A stretch of 64,000 nt of DNA, taken from Mesorhizobium sp. dw_380 (GTDB taxonomy: Bacteria > Pseudomonadota > Alphaproteobacteria > Rhizobiales > Rhizobiaceae). Positions 35,031 through 43,419 of this stretch are shown here, piece after piece. The stretch spans positions 186,001 through 250,000 of the forward strand of contig NZ_JAFFIW010000002.1 of the NCBI RefSeq assembly GCF_018588885.1. The letters are read 5' to 3'. Under the pieces are notes generated by a model that was not told the DNA's origin, searched no databases, and saw only the letters and a list, made by a program, of their open reading frames with translations. Each line of letters opens with the position of its first letter. Positions within the stretch are counted from its first letter, which is position 1. The translations under genes and the position numbers were made by a program.

Positions 35031-35795
35031 CTCGGTCGGATCCATGTGCACGACGTGCCTGTCCTCGGGATAGGCGCCGGTGTTGACGTCGGCGACATAT
35101 TCGGAGAATGCCGCCACTCGCTCCGCCTGCAGCCGGTCATATTCGGCGGCAAAGTTGCGATAGACCTTGGAATGACGCGGCATGTGGCCCCGGTTCTGGC
35201 CAAGAATATCGTCGGCGAACAGATATTGCGCGTCGCAGCCCGTACCCGCGCCCATTGACAGCATGATCAGCGAGGTGCGTTCCGAAATCGCCTTGGCCAC
35301 CTCGACCGGCACCACTTCGATCTCGGCGCCGATGGCACCGGCCGCCTCCAGTTGCTTCACCGCTTCGAACACCTGGATGGCGGTATCGGCGGTCTTGCCG
35401 ACCGCCTTGAAGCCGCCGGTCCAGGTCGCGCGGGAGGGAATGAGGCCGACATGGCCGATGACGGGAATGGCGTCGTCCGCCATCCGCTTGATCGTGGCGT
35501 AGCCGGCGCTGCAATAGACCGCGTCGGCGCTTGCCTTGTAGAGCCGGAAGGCCCAGCGGACGAAATCATCCGCCGTGCCGACCTCGAAGAAATTCTCGCC
35601 CGGCATGGTGAACAGACTGGGTGCTGCATCGCGGTATTGCGGGTTGAGCACCAGTTCGGGCGGCACCGAGACGATGTCGACCCCTGCCCGTTCGGCGGCC
35701 TCCGCCTCGTCCAGGGTCAGCACGCGCAGCATGGTCAGCTGCCGCTTGCCCTTCATCGCACGCAGATCGGCGACGGTCGGTCTCTTTCGGCTCAT
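34995..35795 (-). CDS. PanB-like protein (ketopantoate hydroxymethyltransferase / PEP mutase superfamily)
   Basis: A 266-residue TIM-barrel protein. The second half matches PanB well (IPVIGHVGLIPSRATWTGGF, EIEVVPVEVAKAISE with its conserved Glu, then MGAGTGCDAQYLFADDILG). In the first half the PanB metal and lysine motifs are lost: VGDSLGM is VSVPPELVL, and the V-K-x-E-G-G strand is not found. It is therefore probably not a pantothenate enzyme but an aldol- or lyase-type relative. It is the last gene of the long minus-strand unit. AGAGGGA precedes the ATG. Confidence 0.8.
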   Translation of the reverse strand: MSRKRPTVADLRAMKGKRQLTMLRVLTLDEAEAAERAGVDIVSVPPELVLNPQYRDAAPSLFTMPGENFFEVGTADDFVRWAFRLYKASADAVYCSAGYATIKRMADDAIPVIGHVGLIPSRATWTGGFKAVGKTADTAIQVFEAVKQLEAAGAIGAEIEVVPVEVAKAISERTSLIMLSMGAGTGCDAQYLFADDILGQNRGHMPRHSKVYRNFAAEYDRLQAERVAAFSEYVADVNTGAYPEDRHVVHMDPTELRLFLDKVGRG

Positions 35796-35842
35796 TAAAA
35801 CGTCCCTCTGTTGCTTGCTTGCCGCGGATCGCTTGCCGCGCC

Positions 35843-36154
35843 TCAGATCTGGATCATCACCTTACCGGCCTCGACCTTCACCGGATAGGTCGCGAGATTG
35901 ACGCAGACCGGCGCGCCCTTGGCCTGGCCGGTCTTGTAATTGAAGCGGCCATTGTGCTTGGGGCATTCGATGATGTCGTCCATCACCAGCCCATCGGCCA
36001 GATGCGCCTTCTCGTGCGTGCAATAGCCGTCGGTGGCGAAGAACTCGTCATCCGGCGAGCGGTAGACCGCAAAGGTGCGGCCGCCATGATCGAAGCGGAT
36101 GACATCCTCTTCTTCGATGTCGTCCACCGCGCATGCTTCAACCCAGTCGGCCAT
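35843..36154 (-). CDS. Rieske 2Fe-2S ferredoxin (MocE-like)
   Basis: A 103-residue soluble Rieske protein with Cys45-x-His47 (CTH) and Cys64-x2-His67 (CPKH), the four cluster ligands. ATG 36154 follows AAGGAG. It lies 28 bp after the di-iron desaturase-like gene. The same pair occurs in rhizopine catabolism (MocD/MocE), where the ferredoxin feeds electrons to the oxygenase. A ferredoxin reductase is not seen in the window. Confidence 0.9.
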   Translation of the reverse strand: MADWVEACAVDDIEEEDVIRFDHGGRTFAVYRSPDDEFFATDGYCTHEKAHLADGLVMDDIIECPKHNGRFNYKTGQAKGAPVCVNLATYPVKVEAGKVMIQI

Positions 36155-36182
36155 CTCGGTCTCCTTAGGACATTCGCGATCG

Positions 36183-37265
36183 CTATTCGGCCGCCGCCGA
36201 CATATCGACCTCATGGAACTCGCCGCGATAGGGCCTGGCCGTCGGCGGCAATTCGCGCTTGAGGTAATAGTCCTCGTATTTCAGCTGCCTGAGCAGGACC
36301 GGCCAGACCTCGCGATAGGCATGCCACATCGACGGGTTCGGTTCGGGCAGGTCGTGCTTGATCAGTTCGTGCAGCCTGGGCAGCGCGTGATAAGGCACCA
36401 TCGGGAACATGTGGTGCTCCACATGGTAGTTCATGTTCCAATAGATGAACCGGCTGATCGGGTTCATGTAGACCGTGCGGCTGTTGAGCCGGTGGTCGAC
36501 GACATTGTCGGCAAGGCCGATATGCTGCAGCAGGCCGGTCGTCACCATGTGCCAGGTGCCGTAGAGACGCGGCAGGCCGATCAGCACCAGCGGAAGCCAT
36601 GATTTCAGTGCGATCGCAAGAGCGATCGTCGCGACATAGATGGCGACATGCCAGCGGGCGGCAACCACGGCCTTGTGCTGCTCCATCTCGGGGACATAGC
36701 TCTTTTCTTCGTCCGATAGCGTGCCAAAGGCCTGACGCACCAACGTCGGCAGCGAATAGCGGAAGTCGAGAATGCCAGTGAAGGCGAGCGCCGCCTTCAA
36801 CAGGTCCGGCGGACGCATGACGGCGATCTCGGCGTCGCGGCCGACGATGATGGTGTCGGTGTGGTGGCGGGCATGGCTCCAGCGCCATTGCACGGGATTG
36901 CGCATCAGCATGAAGGAGGCGATGTGGTAGACGACGTCGTTCATCCAGCGCGTGCGGAAGGCCGTGCCGTGGCCGCATTCATGCCAGCGTGAGTCGCTCG
37001 ACGAACCGTAGAGCACGCCATAGACGAACAGGAACGGCACCACCCACCACGAGCCCCAGAACCAGACGATGCCGGCGGCCGAGCCCAGAATGGCTGATAT
37101 CCAGATCACCGTGTCGCGGATCGCCGGACCGTCCAAGCGCTGCATCAACTCCTTCATCGCCTTGCGCGGCACGTCGGTGTGGTACCACTCGGCCGAGGCC
37201 AGGCCGGTCTCGATCGCGAGCCGGGTGCTTTCGCCGACCAGGCTGTAGTCGCGTTTTTTGCCCAT
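36183..37265 (-). CDS. Membrane fatty-acid-desaturase-family di-iron oxygenase (MocD-like)
   Basis: A 360-residue integral-membrane protein with the three histidine boxes of the desaturase/hydroxylase family: HECGH (95-99), HARHH (131-135) and HVEHH (about 282-286), plus two hydrophobic hairpins. ATG 37265 follows GGAGGT. With the Rieske protein next to it, it resembles MocD, proposed to remove a methyl group from a rhizopine by hydroxylation. A role in O- or N-demethylation or hydroxylation of the substrate imported by the neighbouring transporters is inferred. Confidence 0.85.
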   Translation of the reverse strand: MGKKRDYSLVGESTRLAIETGLASAEWYHTDVPRKAMKELMQRLDGPAIRDTVIWISAILGSAAGIVWFWGSWWVVPFLFVYGVLYGSSSDSRWHECGHGTAFRTRWMNDVVYHIASFMLMRNPVQWRWSHARHHTDTIIVGRDAEIAVMRPPDLLKAALAFTGILDFRYSLPTLVRQAFGTLSDEEKSYVPEMEQHKAVVAARWHVAIYVATIALAIALKSWLPLVLIGLPRLYGTWHMVTTGLLQHIGLADNVVDHRLNSRTVYMNPISRFIYWNMNYHVEHHMFPMVPYHALPRLHELIKHDLPEPNPSMWHAYREVWPVLLRQLKYEDYYLKRELPPTARPYRGEFHEVDMSAAAE

Positions 37266-37314
37266 CACGCCGACCTCCGGTTTCCGGCCCGCCAGCCGGA
37301 GCATTCATCTCTCA

Positions 37315-38490
37315 TCATGCCCCCAATCTCGGAAAATTGCCTGATGGCCGCGGAAAATCCTGCTGCGGCTGCGCGACGATCGCGGCGATCCTCTCTTGCG
37401 CCGCGGCAATCTCACCGGCGCCATCGAGGACCCGAAACACCGCATCGTAGACCCGGCTTTCCCCATGCTCCAGCCAGATCATCTCGCCGCGTTCCCGCGC
37501 GGCGAGATCGCCGAGCACGTGATGGGTCGAGGGCTCGATGCCCAGCGCATACTGCCCGGCCTGGAAATTCTGCCATTGATAGGCGCAAGGCAGTTGGTCC
37601 TTGCGCGTCACCATTTCGAAACCGAGACCGAGCCGGTCGTTGACCACCGCCACCGGCACTTCGCCGTTTCCGTCAGCGTCCATTTCGTGCTGCCAGACCT
37701 GCTCGCTGAACCCCATTTGCGGTTCCGGCACGGTGCGGTAGCCGACCTCTTGCGCCTCGTAGCGCTCGCCGGCATGGCCGGCCCACACCACGTCGCGGAT
37801 CGGCGCCAGATAGCGCGAACCCCCATCGAGCAGGGGATGGCTGACATTGACGTGGTAGAAATACATGTGCGGCGTGCGGTTGAAGCCGTGATTGACGACA
37901 CGGTCGGAGAGCCGGATCTCGTTGCCGCCGACATCGGCCTCGATGCGCCGGATGAGATGCAAATCCTCGCCGAACACCGTCGATTGCTGAACGACGCCTT
38001 CGGCCCACAACACGCAGCGGTCGCCATCCCACGCCTCGCCGTAACCGGTCAGCCGCGCCGGGATCGTGCCGATGCGGCCATGCAGCGAATGGATCACGGT
38101 CTTCTTGCCGGGGTAATTGTAGCTCTCTGCCGGCACCTCTTCCCGGCCCAATATGTGGTCGAGGCCGCAAGTGACAAGCAGGCCGGAAAAGGAACGCGCC
38201 CAGGCCAGCCCGCTCTCCCCTTCATAGTCGTGAAGACCAGGGTTGCGAAAACCGCTCGGCGAATGCCAGCCGATCGCCTGGCCCTTGAAGTCGCAATCGG
38301 CGATGTCGAGCGCCCGGTCGACCAGCGCGGTGAAACGCAGGCCCGAGCCGGTGCGGAACTCCAGCATTCGGATGCCGCGCTCCACCCCGTCGCCGAGCGT
38401 CATCAGCCGCACGCCTGCGAACTGCGACAGCATGCCGGACCGCTCGGCGACTTGCCTTCGCGACAGCGTCTTGCCGTAGAGCTCTACCAT
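37315..38490 (-). CDS. DUF4432 / aldose-1-epimerase-like protein
   Basis: A 391-residue beta-sandwich protein of the DUF4432 group, related to galactose mutarotase. Recognised by LEFRTGSGLRFTALVDRALD near the start, IHSLHGRIGTIPARLTGYGE, FNRTPHMYFYHVN and YALGIEPSTHH near the end. Relatives are encoded beside sugar transport genes and are thought to interconvert sugar anomers or epimers. It lies 10 bp after the ATPase gene; GAAGGA precedes the ATG. Confidence 0.85.
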   Translation of the reverse strand: MVELYGKTLSRRQVAERSGMLSQFAGVRLMTLGDGVERGIRMLEFRTGSGLRFTALVDRALDIADCDFKGQAIGWHSPSGFRNPGLHDYEGESGLAWARSFSGLLVTCGLDHILGREEVPAESYNYPGKKTVIHSLHGRIGTIPARLTGYGEAWDGDRCVLWAEGVVQQSTVFGEDLHLIRRIEADVGGNEIRLSDRVVNHGFNRTPHMYFYHVNVSHPLLDGGSRYLAPIRDVVWAGHAGERYEAQEVGYRTVPEPQMGFSEQVWQHEMDADGNGEVPVAVVNDRLGLGFEMVTRKDQLPCAYQWQNFQAGQYALGIEPSTHHVLGDLAARERGEMIWLEHGESRVYDAVFRVLDGAGEIAAAQERIAAIVAQPQQDFPRPSGNFPRLGA

Positions 38491-38500
38491 GCGACGTCCT

Positions 38501-39277
38501 TCACTTTGCCCTCGCCTCCTTGAGCAAGGCCGACATGTCGGCGCCGGTGATGATGCTTTCCACGGTCAAAAGGTCGGTGTCGGCGACCGTCTGTTCGGCG
38601 ACGATCTCGCCGCGCCGCATGACGACGATGCGGTCGGCGACCTGGAACACATGGTGGATATTGTGGGTGATGAGCAGCACCGAATGGCCGGCATCGCGCA
38701 CCTCCTTGACGAAGCGCAGCACACCATGAGTCTCCTCGACGCCGAGATTGTTGGTCGGCTCGTCCAGGATGATCACCTTGGCGGCGAACTGCATGGCGCG
38801 TGAGATGGCGATCGATTGCCGTTCGCCGCCCGACAGCGTCGAGACCAGCGCATCGGCGTCGAGCTTCTTCGAGATACCGACACGCTTGAGCAGTTCGGAA
38901 GCGGCCTTGCGCAACTTCGCAAGATCGAGCGGCGCGAACACGCCGAGCCACCCGAAACTGACCGGCTCGCGGCCGAGGAAAAGATTGCGCGCGATACTGA
39001 GATCCGGCGCCAGCGAGGTGTCCTGGTGGATGGTCTCGATGCCGAGGTCCATCGCATCGCGGGTCGAGCGGATCGAAACCTTTTCGCCGCGCACGAAGAT
39101 GTCGCCGCGGTCGACCGGGAACACGCCCGAGATCGCCTTGATCAGCGTCGATTTGCCGGCGCCATTGTCGCCGAGCAGCGCCACCACCTCGCCCTCCCTC
39201 AGCGTCAGCGAGGCATTCTTCAGCGCGCGTACGCTGCCGAAGGATTTTTGCAGATTCTGCAGCCGAAGCACTTCCAT
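38501..39277 (-). CDS. CUT2-type sugar ABC transporter ATP-binding protein, single ABC domain
   Basis: A 258-residue ATPase with one ABC domain: GDNGAGKST (Walker A), IHQDTSL (Q-loop), LSGGERQ (signature), VIILDEPTNNLG (Walker B) and LLITHNI (switch His). Like the protein at 12997-13740 it is the half-size FrcA-like form. AAGGAGC precedes the ATG at 39277, two bases after the permease stop. It works with the permease at 39280 and the binding protein at 40345. Confidence 0.9.
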   Translation of the reverse strand: MEVLRLQNLQKSFGSVRALKNASLTLREGEVVALLGDNGAGKSTLIKAISGVFPVDRGDIFVRGEKVSIRSTRDAMDLGIETIHQDTSLAPDLSIARNLFLGREPVSFGWLGVFAPLDLAKLRKAASELLKRVGISKKLDADALVSTLSGGERQSIAISRAMQFAAKVIILDEPTNNLGVEETHGVLRFVKEVRDAGHSVLLITHNIHHVFQVADRIVVMRRGEIVAEQTVADTDLLTVESIITGADMSALLKEARAK

Positions 39278-39279
39278 CG

Positions 39280-40299
39280 TCAGCTCCTTGCGGCGTTCTT
39301 CTGCAGCAGAGCGTGCAGGATGAGCATGGCGAGGATGATGAGGCCGACGAAAATGTTGTAGGCGAGCCCCGGTACGCCGACCAGCACGATGCCGTTGCGG
39401 ATGGCGCGCAGCATCAGCGCGCCGACGATGGTGCCCAGGATAGTGCCACGCCCGCCGGTCAGGGCCGTGCCGCCGACCACCACCATGGCGATCACTTCCA
39501 ATTCATAGCCGGTGCCGGCCACCGGCGAGGCGGCCGAGATGCGGAAGGCGCTGATCATGCCGGCAAGACCGGCCAGCACCGAGGTCGCGATGAACAGCCA
39601 GATCTTGACGGCGTCCGCGGGCACGCCGCGCGCCACCGCCGCGTTGCGGTTGGACCCGATGGCGCTGATCCAGTTGCCGAGCTTGGCGTAACGCAGGATG
39701 TAGATGGCAAACAGCGACAGGCCGATGAACCACCACAGCGAGGTGTAGAAGCGGAACGAGCCGATGTTGAAGCTGCCGGCAAGCAGCGTCACGAAGAAGC
39801 CGGGCTGGTCCCACGATTTCAGCGGAAAGCCCTGCGTGATGTAAAGCGCTGCGCCGCGCACGACGAGCAGCATCGACAGCGTCACGAGGAAGGACGAGAT
39901 GCCGATCTTGGTGACGATCAGCCCGTTGATCGCGCCGATCGCGATGCAGAGCACAAGCCCGGCCATAAGGGCGACGCCGATATCCACGCCGCCATTCTGC
40001 ACCAGGAGCATCACCACCACCGGCGCCAGCCCGAACACGGCGCCGACTGACAGGTCGAACTCGCCCGCCGTCAAGAGCAGCGTCATGCCGAGAGCGATGA
40101 TGCCGAGCTCGGGCAGGAACGCCATCATGTTGGAGATGTTGAGCGGCGACAGGAAATTGGCGTCGGCGACCGCGAACACCGCCAGCAATACGACGAGGAT
40201 GATGAAGGAGGAGAATTGCGGCGAGCGTATCAAACTCGATCTGCGTTTCCCGACAGGCATTTCGTCTTCCGCGGCGATCGTCAAGACTGTTTGAACCAT
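39280..40299 (-). CDS. CUT2 sugar ABC transporter permease (RbsC family)
   Basis: A 339-residue permease with about ten hydrophobic segments, the motif GEFDLSVGAV (variant of GIDLSVG, with Glu-Phe for Gly-Ile) near residues 94-103 and VVGGTALTGGRGT in the second half. It follows the binding-protein gene after a stem-loop and precedes the half-size ATPase by two bases. The ribosome site is weak, consistent with lower translation than the binding protein. Confidence 0.9.
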   Translation of the reverse strand: MVQTVLTIAAEDEMPVGKRRSSLIRSPQFSSFIILVVLLAVFAVADANFLSPLNISNMMAFLPELGIIALGMTLLLTAGEFDLSVGAVFGLAPVVVMLLVQNGGVDIGVALMAGLVLCIAIGAINGLIVTKIGISSFLVTLSMLLVVRGAALYITQGFPLKSWDQPGFFVTLLAGSFNIGSFRFYTSLWWFIGLSLFAIYILRYAKLGNWISAIGSNRNAAVARGVPADAVKIWLFIATSVLAGLAGMISAFRISAASPVAGTGYELEVIAMVVVGGTALTGGRGTILGTIVGALMLRAIRNGIVLVGVPGLAYNIFVGLIILAMLILHALLQKNAARS

Positions 40300-40309
40300 G
40301 CTTGAAATG

Positions 40310-40336
40310 GCGCCCGCTGCACTAGGCGGCGGGCGC
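40310..40336 (-). promoter_or_regulatory. Intercistronic stem-loop after the binding-protein gene
   Basis: GCGCCCGC (40310-40317) and GCGGGCGC (40329-40336) form an 8-bp stem with an 11-nt loop, 8 bp past the stop of the binding-protein gene and 10 bp before the permease ATG. Confidence 0.6.
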
Positions 40337-40344
40337 TGCCTTTC

Positions 40345-41289
40345 TCATTTCTTGTCGTAGAGCTTCAGGATCGGGTCGACGCTTGAGGCGTCGTAGAGAC
40401 CGAAAGTGTGGATGTCGTAGCCGATCGGTTCGCCCGAGGCGGCGAGCCCGAGCAGCGCCACCGGCATGAAGCCCTGCGCAGACGGGTATTGCCAGGCGGC
40501 TGCATTGACGAAGCCGTCCTTGACCCCCTGCGCCGTCTCCTTGGAGTTGCCCCAGCCGACGACCGGGATCTTGCCGGCCGCGATGCCGGCGCCGTCGAAG
40601 ACCCGCTTGACGCTGGCCGCCACGGAATCGCCGAGCGCGATGATCGCCGGCGGATTGTTGGCGACCATGTAATCGGTCATCTTGGCGATGATGCCGGCCG
40701 GATCGGTGCCGCAATCGACCACGTCATATTTGATGCCGAGCGGGTCGAACACGCTGGCGATGCCTTCGGTTTCCAGTTGCTGATAGCTGGCGCCGGGAAC
40801 CTCGACTGGCAGGAACACCTTGTCGCCCTGCTTCACCATCTTGTGGTCGACGAGATATTTGGCCCAGACCGCGCCGGCCTCCTTGAGGTCGGCCCCGACA
40901 TAGGCCTGGCGTCCCGTCGCCGGATCATCGGTGTTGAAGAACACGATCGGGATGCCGGCCGCCTTGGCGGCCTTCACCTCCTCGGTCCACAGGCCGGGCT
41001 GCGCCGATGTGGTGGCGATGCCATCGGGCTTGGCGGCAAGGGCCGAGTTGAAGGCCTCCTTCTGTGCCGCCATGTCGCCGCCGCTGAAGGAGATCTTGCA
41101 GGTCACCTTGAGCTGGTCGCAAGCCTTGGTCGCGCCGGCGTTCCAGTCGATCCAGAACGCATCCGACGGGCCACCATGCGACAAGAGATAGAAGGTCTTC
41201 TGGCCATCCTGCGCCTGCGCGGTCGTACCGAAGGCGACGCCGGCGAGCACTGTCGCGGCGGCCGCCAATTTCCCAGCGAATTTCAACAT
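40345..41289 (-). CDS. Sugar ABC transporter substrate-binding protein (periplasmic)
   Basis: A 314-residue type-1 periplasmic binding protein with a signal peptide (MLKFAGKLAAAATVLAGVA then TTAQA-Q). It shows KTFYLLSHGGPSDAFWIDW, PDGIATTSAQPGLWTEEVKAAKAAG, IPIVFFNTDD and GWGNSKETAQGV. ATG 41289 follows GGGAGG. It belongs to the family with ribose, allose and inositol binders. The adjoining isomerase and MocA-type dehydrogenase genes make a cyclitol or hexose derivative plausible but not proven. Confidence 0.9.
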   Translation of the reverse strand: MLKFAGKLAAAATVLAGVAFGTTAQAQDGQKTFYLLSHGGPSDAFWIDWNAGATKACDQLKVTCKISFSGGDMAAQKEAFNSALAAKPDGIATTSAQPGLWTEEVKAAKAAGIPIVFFNTDDPATGRQAYVGADLKEAGAVWAKYLVDHKMVKQGDKVFLPVEVPGASYQQLETEGIASVFDPLGIKYDVVDCGTDPAGIIAKMTDYMVANNPPAIIALGDSVAASVKRVFDGAGIAAGKIPVVGWGNSKETAQGVKDGFVNAAAWQYPSAQGFMPVALLGLAASGEPIGYDIHTFGLYDASSVDPILKLYDKK

Positions 41290-41344
41290 TCTTTCCTCCC
41301 TTGTTTGGAGCCGCGCCGCCATGCAGCGGCGGCGTGGCCGGCCA

Positions 41345-42259
41345 TCACAGGCCGTTGGCGCGGAACTTCCCGTCGAGGAACTTCTTGGCGCGCGGCACGT
41401 CATCTTCCGACAAATGCTCGATGATGACCGGAATGTTCGGATGCTTTTCCGCCAGCCGCTGCAGATAGAGATCGTAGTTGAGCGAGCCGAGACCGGGCGC
41501 CGGCAGTTCGATTTCGCCGACGCCGCGGAAAGTGTGGCTTTCCATCGCGTCCTCATCACCGATATCGGCATGCTTCTCCGACTTGTCGCTGCCCGAGCGC
41601 TTGACGTCCTTGGCGTGGGCGATCTTGATTTTGTCGGTCAGCGTGTCGAACACCTGGTTCAGGATCTGATCCATACGGTCGATGTTGTGCGTCTCGAAAT
41701 AGTTGGTCGGGTCCATCAAAAGGCCAAGGCCGGGATGGTCGACCTGCGCGAACATCCTCACCGTCTCCTCGACCGAGCCGACGACGTTGTTGACATAGGT
41801 TTCAAGCAGGAAGACCGCGCCGTGGTCATAGGCTGTCTGCGCGAGGTCGGCGATGACCTTGCGGCATTCCTCAAAACCTTCCTCGGTCTTGTTCTTGGGG
41901 TGGTGCACCCAGTCGGATTCGGTGTTGTAGGTGCCGGTTTCCGAGATCACGTAAGGCGAGCCGAAATGGCGGGCGTTGCGGATGATCTCCTTGAGATAGC
42001 CGACGCGCTTGTCGCGCTCGGCCTTGTCGGGATGGATGATGTTGGTGTAGCCCGACACGCAGCAGACCGGCAGGTTGTGGTCGCGGAAGACGTCGCGCAC
42101 CGTCTTCGCCTTGTCCTTGGTGATCTGGCCGGACGACAGGTCGACATCCCTGAAGTGCAGGTCGAGCTGCACCGTGTTGAAACCAAGCCCGCGGATCTTC
42201 TTCGCCGTCTCTTCGAGACCGTACGGGAAATAGCCCGTGAAAATACCAGCCTGCATCAT
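41345..42259 (-). CDS. Sugar phosphate isomerase/epimerase family protein (xylose-isomerase-like TIM barrel)
   Basis: A 304-residue TIM-barrel protein of the AP-endonuclease-2/xylose-isomerase-like family. It shows IRGLGFNTVQLDLHF at strand 2, PVCCVSGYTNIIHP, the metal-binding ET in VFLLETYVNNV, LLMDPTNYFETHN and IKIAHAKDVKRS, with a final PVIIEHLSEDDVP. Relatives include IolE, IolI and MocC. GGGAGG precedes the tandem ATGs. It lies between the MocA-type dehydrogenase gene and the CUT2 binding-protein gene. Confidence 0.88.
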   Translation of the reverse strand: MMQAGIFTGYFPYGLEETAKKIRGLGFNTVQLDLHFRDVDLSSGQITKDKAKTVRDVFRDHNLPVCCVSGYTNIIHPDKAERDKRVGYLKEIIRNARHFGSPYVISETGTYNTESDWVHHPKNKTEEGFEECRKVIADLAQTAYDHGAVFLLETYVNNVVGSVEETVRMFAQVDHPGLGLLMDPTNYFETHNIDRMDQILNQVFDTLTDKIKIAHAKDVKRSGSDKSEKHADIGDEDAMESHTFRGVGEIELPAPGLGSLNYDLYLQRLAEKHPNIPVIIEHLSEDDVPRAKKFLDGKFRANGL

Positions 42260-42295
42260 GATCTTGAATTCCTCCCTGTAAGCGATTCAGTTGAT

Positions 42296-43384
42296 TCAGT
42301 TTGTCGCGATTTCGGAAAGCTTGACCGTGCGGCCCTCGTCGATCGAGCGGTAGCCCGCCTCGACCAGCGCCATGGTCTTGACGTTGTCGGCGACCGACAG
42401 CGCCGGCGGCGTGCCTGTCTTCACCGCGTGCTGCAGCTGTTCCATGACGCCGATGAAGGCATGCGGGAACCACATCGTGTTCCAGCTCGGGCTGACCCAC
42501 TCGCCGCCAGTGGTCTCGGTCGAGGCGTAGGTCAGCGTCGAGGCGGCGCCTGTCGGCCAGCCGATCGTGCCCTTGGCGACGCCCTTAGTGCCGTCGACGC
42601 GCCAGTTGATATGCTGGTCGTCCTTGTAGCCGTCCTGCCGCGGACCGGACCAGACATCCTCCAGCGACACGGCAAGCACGCCGGACGGGAAGCGCAGCGT
42701 CGAGACGGTGATGCCGTCGGAATGGTCGAATTTCGTGCGTGGATCCTTGCGCGTCAGCGTGGTGATTTCATCGGGATCGCCGAACAGGAAGCGCAGCACG
42801 TCGAGATGATGCACGCTCATATTGGCGAGCGTCAGCCGGTCGTAATCCTCGAGGAAGGTCTGCCAGTGCGGGATGGCGTGCATGTCGATCTGCGCGAAGA
42901 CGATGTCGCCCAGCGCGCCGCTGTCGATGATCTGCTTCAGCACACGCATCGACTGGTCGTAGCGCATGTTCTGGTTGACCGAGAGGATCTTGCCGGTCTT
43001 CGCCGCCTCGTCGCGCAGCTTGACGGCTTCCTCGACAGACAGGGCCAGCGGCTTCTGCGCCAGGATCGCCTTGATGTGCTTCTGCTTCAGCGCATGGCGG
43101 ATCAGCGCTGGCTGCTGGTCCGGCGGGAAGGCCAAGTCGATGATCTCGACATCAGTGTCCTCGATCAGCTGTTCCGGCGTGTCGTGGACTGTCGGGATGC
43201 CCCAGCGTTTCGCCACCTTCTCGGCGCTTGCCTTGGTGCGCGAAGCGATCGCCACCACCGGAAACCCGGCCTCCTTGTAGGCAGCCAGATGGCACTCGGC
43301 CATGATCATGCCGGCGCCGACGCAGCCGATCCTGTATTCTTTCGTGCGGACCTTCACGTCCGGCTCGAAATCCTTGCCTGCCAT
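42296..43384 (-). CDS. Gfo/Idh/MocA-family oxidoreductase
   Basis: A 362-residue NAD(P)-dependent dehydrogenase. The Rossmann motif IGCVGAGMIMAECHLAAY begins near residue 19, the EKP-type motif is read here as QKPLAL, and the substrate domain follows with the MSVHHLDVLRFLFGDPDEI histidine pair. Family members oxidise inositols, glucose and other sugars. In the EKP motif the usual Glu is replaced by Gln (AQKP), while the catalytic Lys is kept. ATG 43384 follows GGGAGG. It is followed by the isomerase gene. Confidence 0.88.
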   Translation of the reverse strand: MAGKDFEPDVKVRTKEYRIGCVGAGMIMAECHLAAYKEAGFPVVAIASRTKASAEKVAKRWGIPTVHDTPEQLIEDTDVEIIDLAFPPDQQPALIRHALKQKHIKAILAQKPLALSVEEAVKLRDEAAKTGKILSVNQNMRYDQSMRVLKQIIDSGALGDIVFAQIDMHAIPHWQTFLEDYDRLTLANMSVHHLDVLRFLFGDPDEITTLTRKDPRTKFDHSDGITVSTLRFPSGVLAVSLEDVWSGPRQDGYKDDQHINWRVDGTKGVAKGTIGWPTGAASTLTYASTETTGGEWVSPSWNTMWFPHAFIGVMEQLQHAVKTGTPPALSVADNVKTMALVEAGYRSIDEGRTVKLSEIATN

Positions 43385-43419
43385 GTCTTCCTCCCGAAAT
43401 TCCCTCTTCGCGGCGGCAA

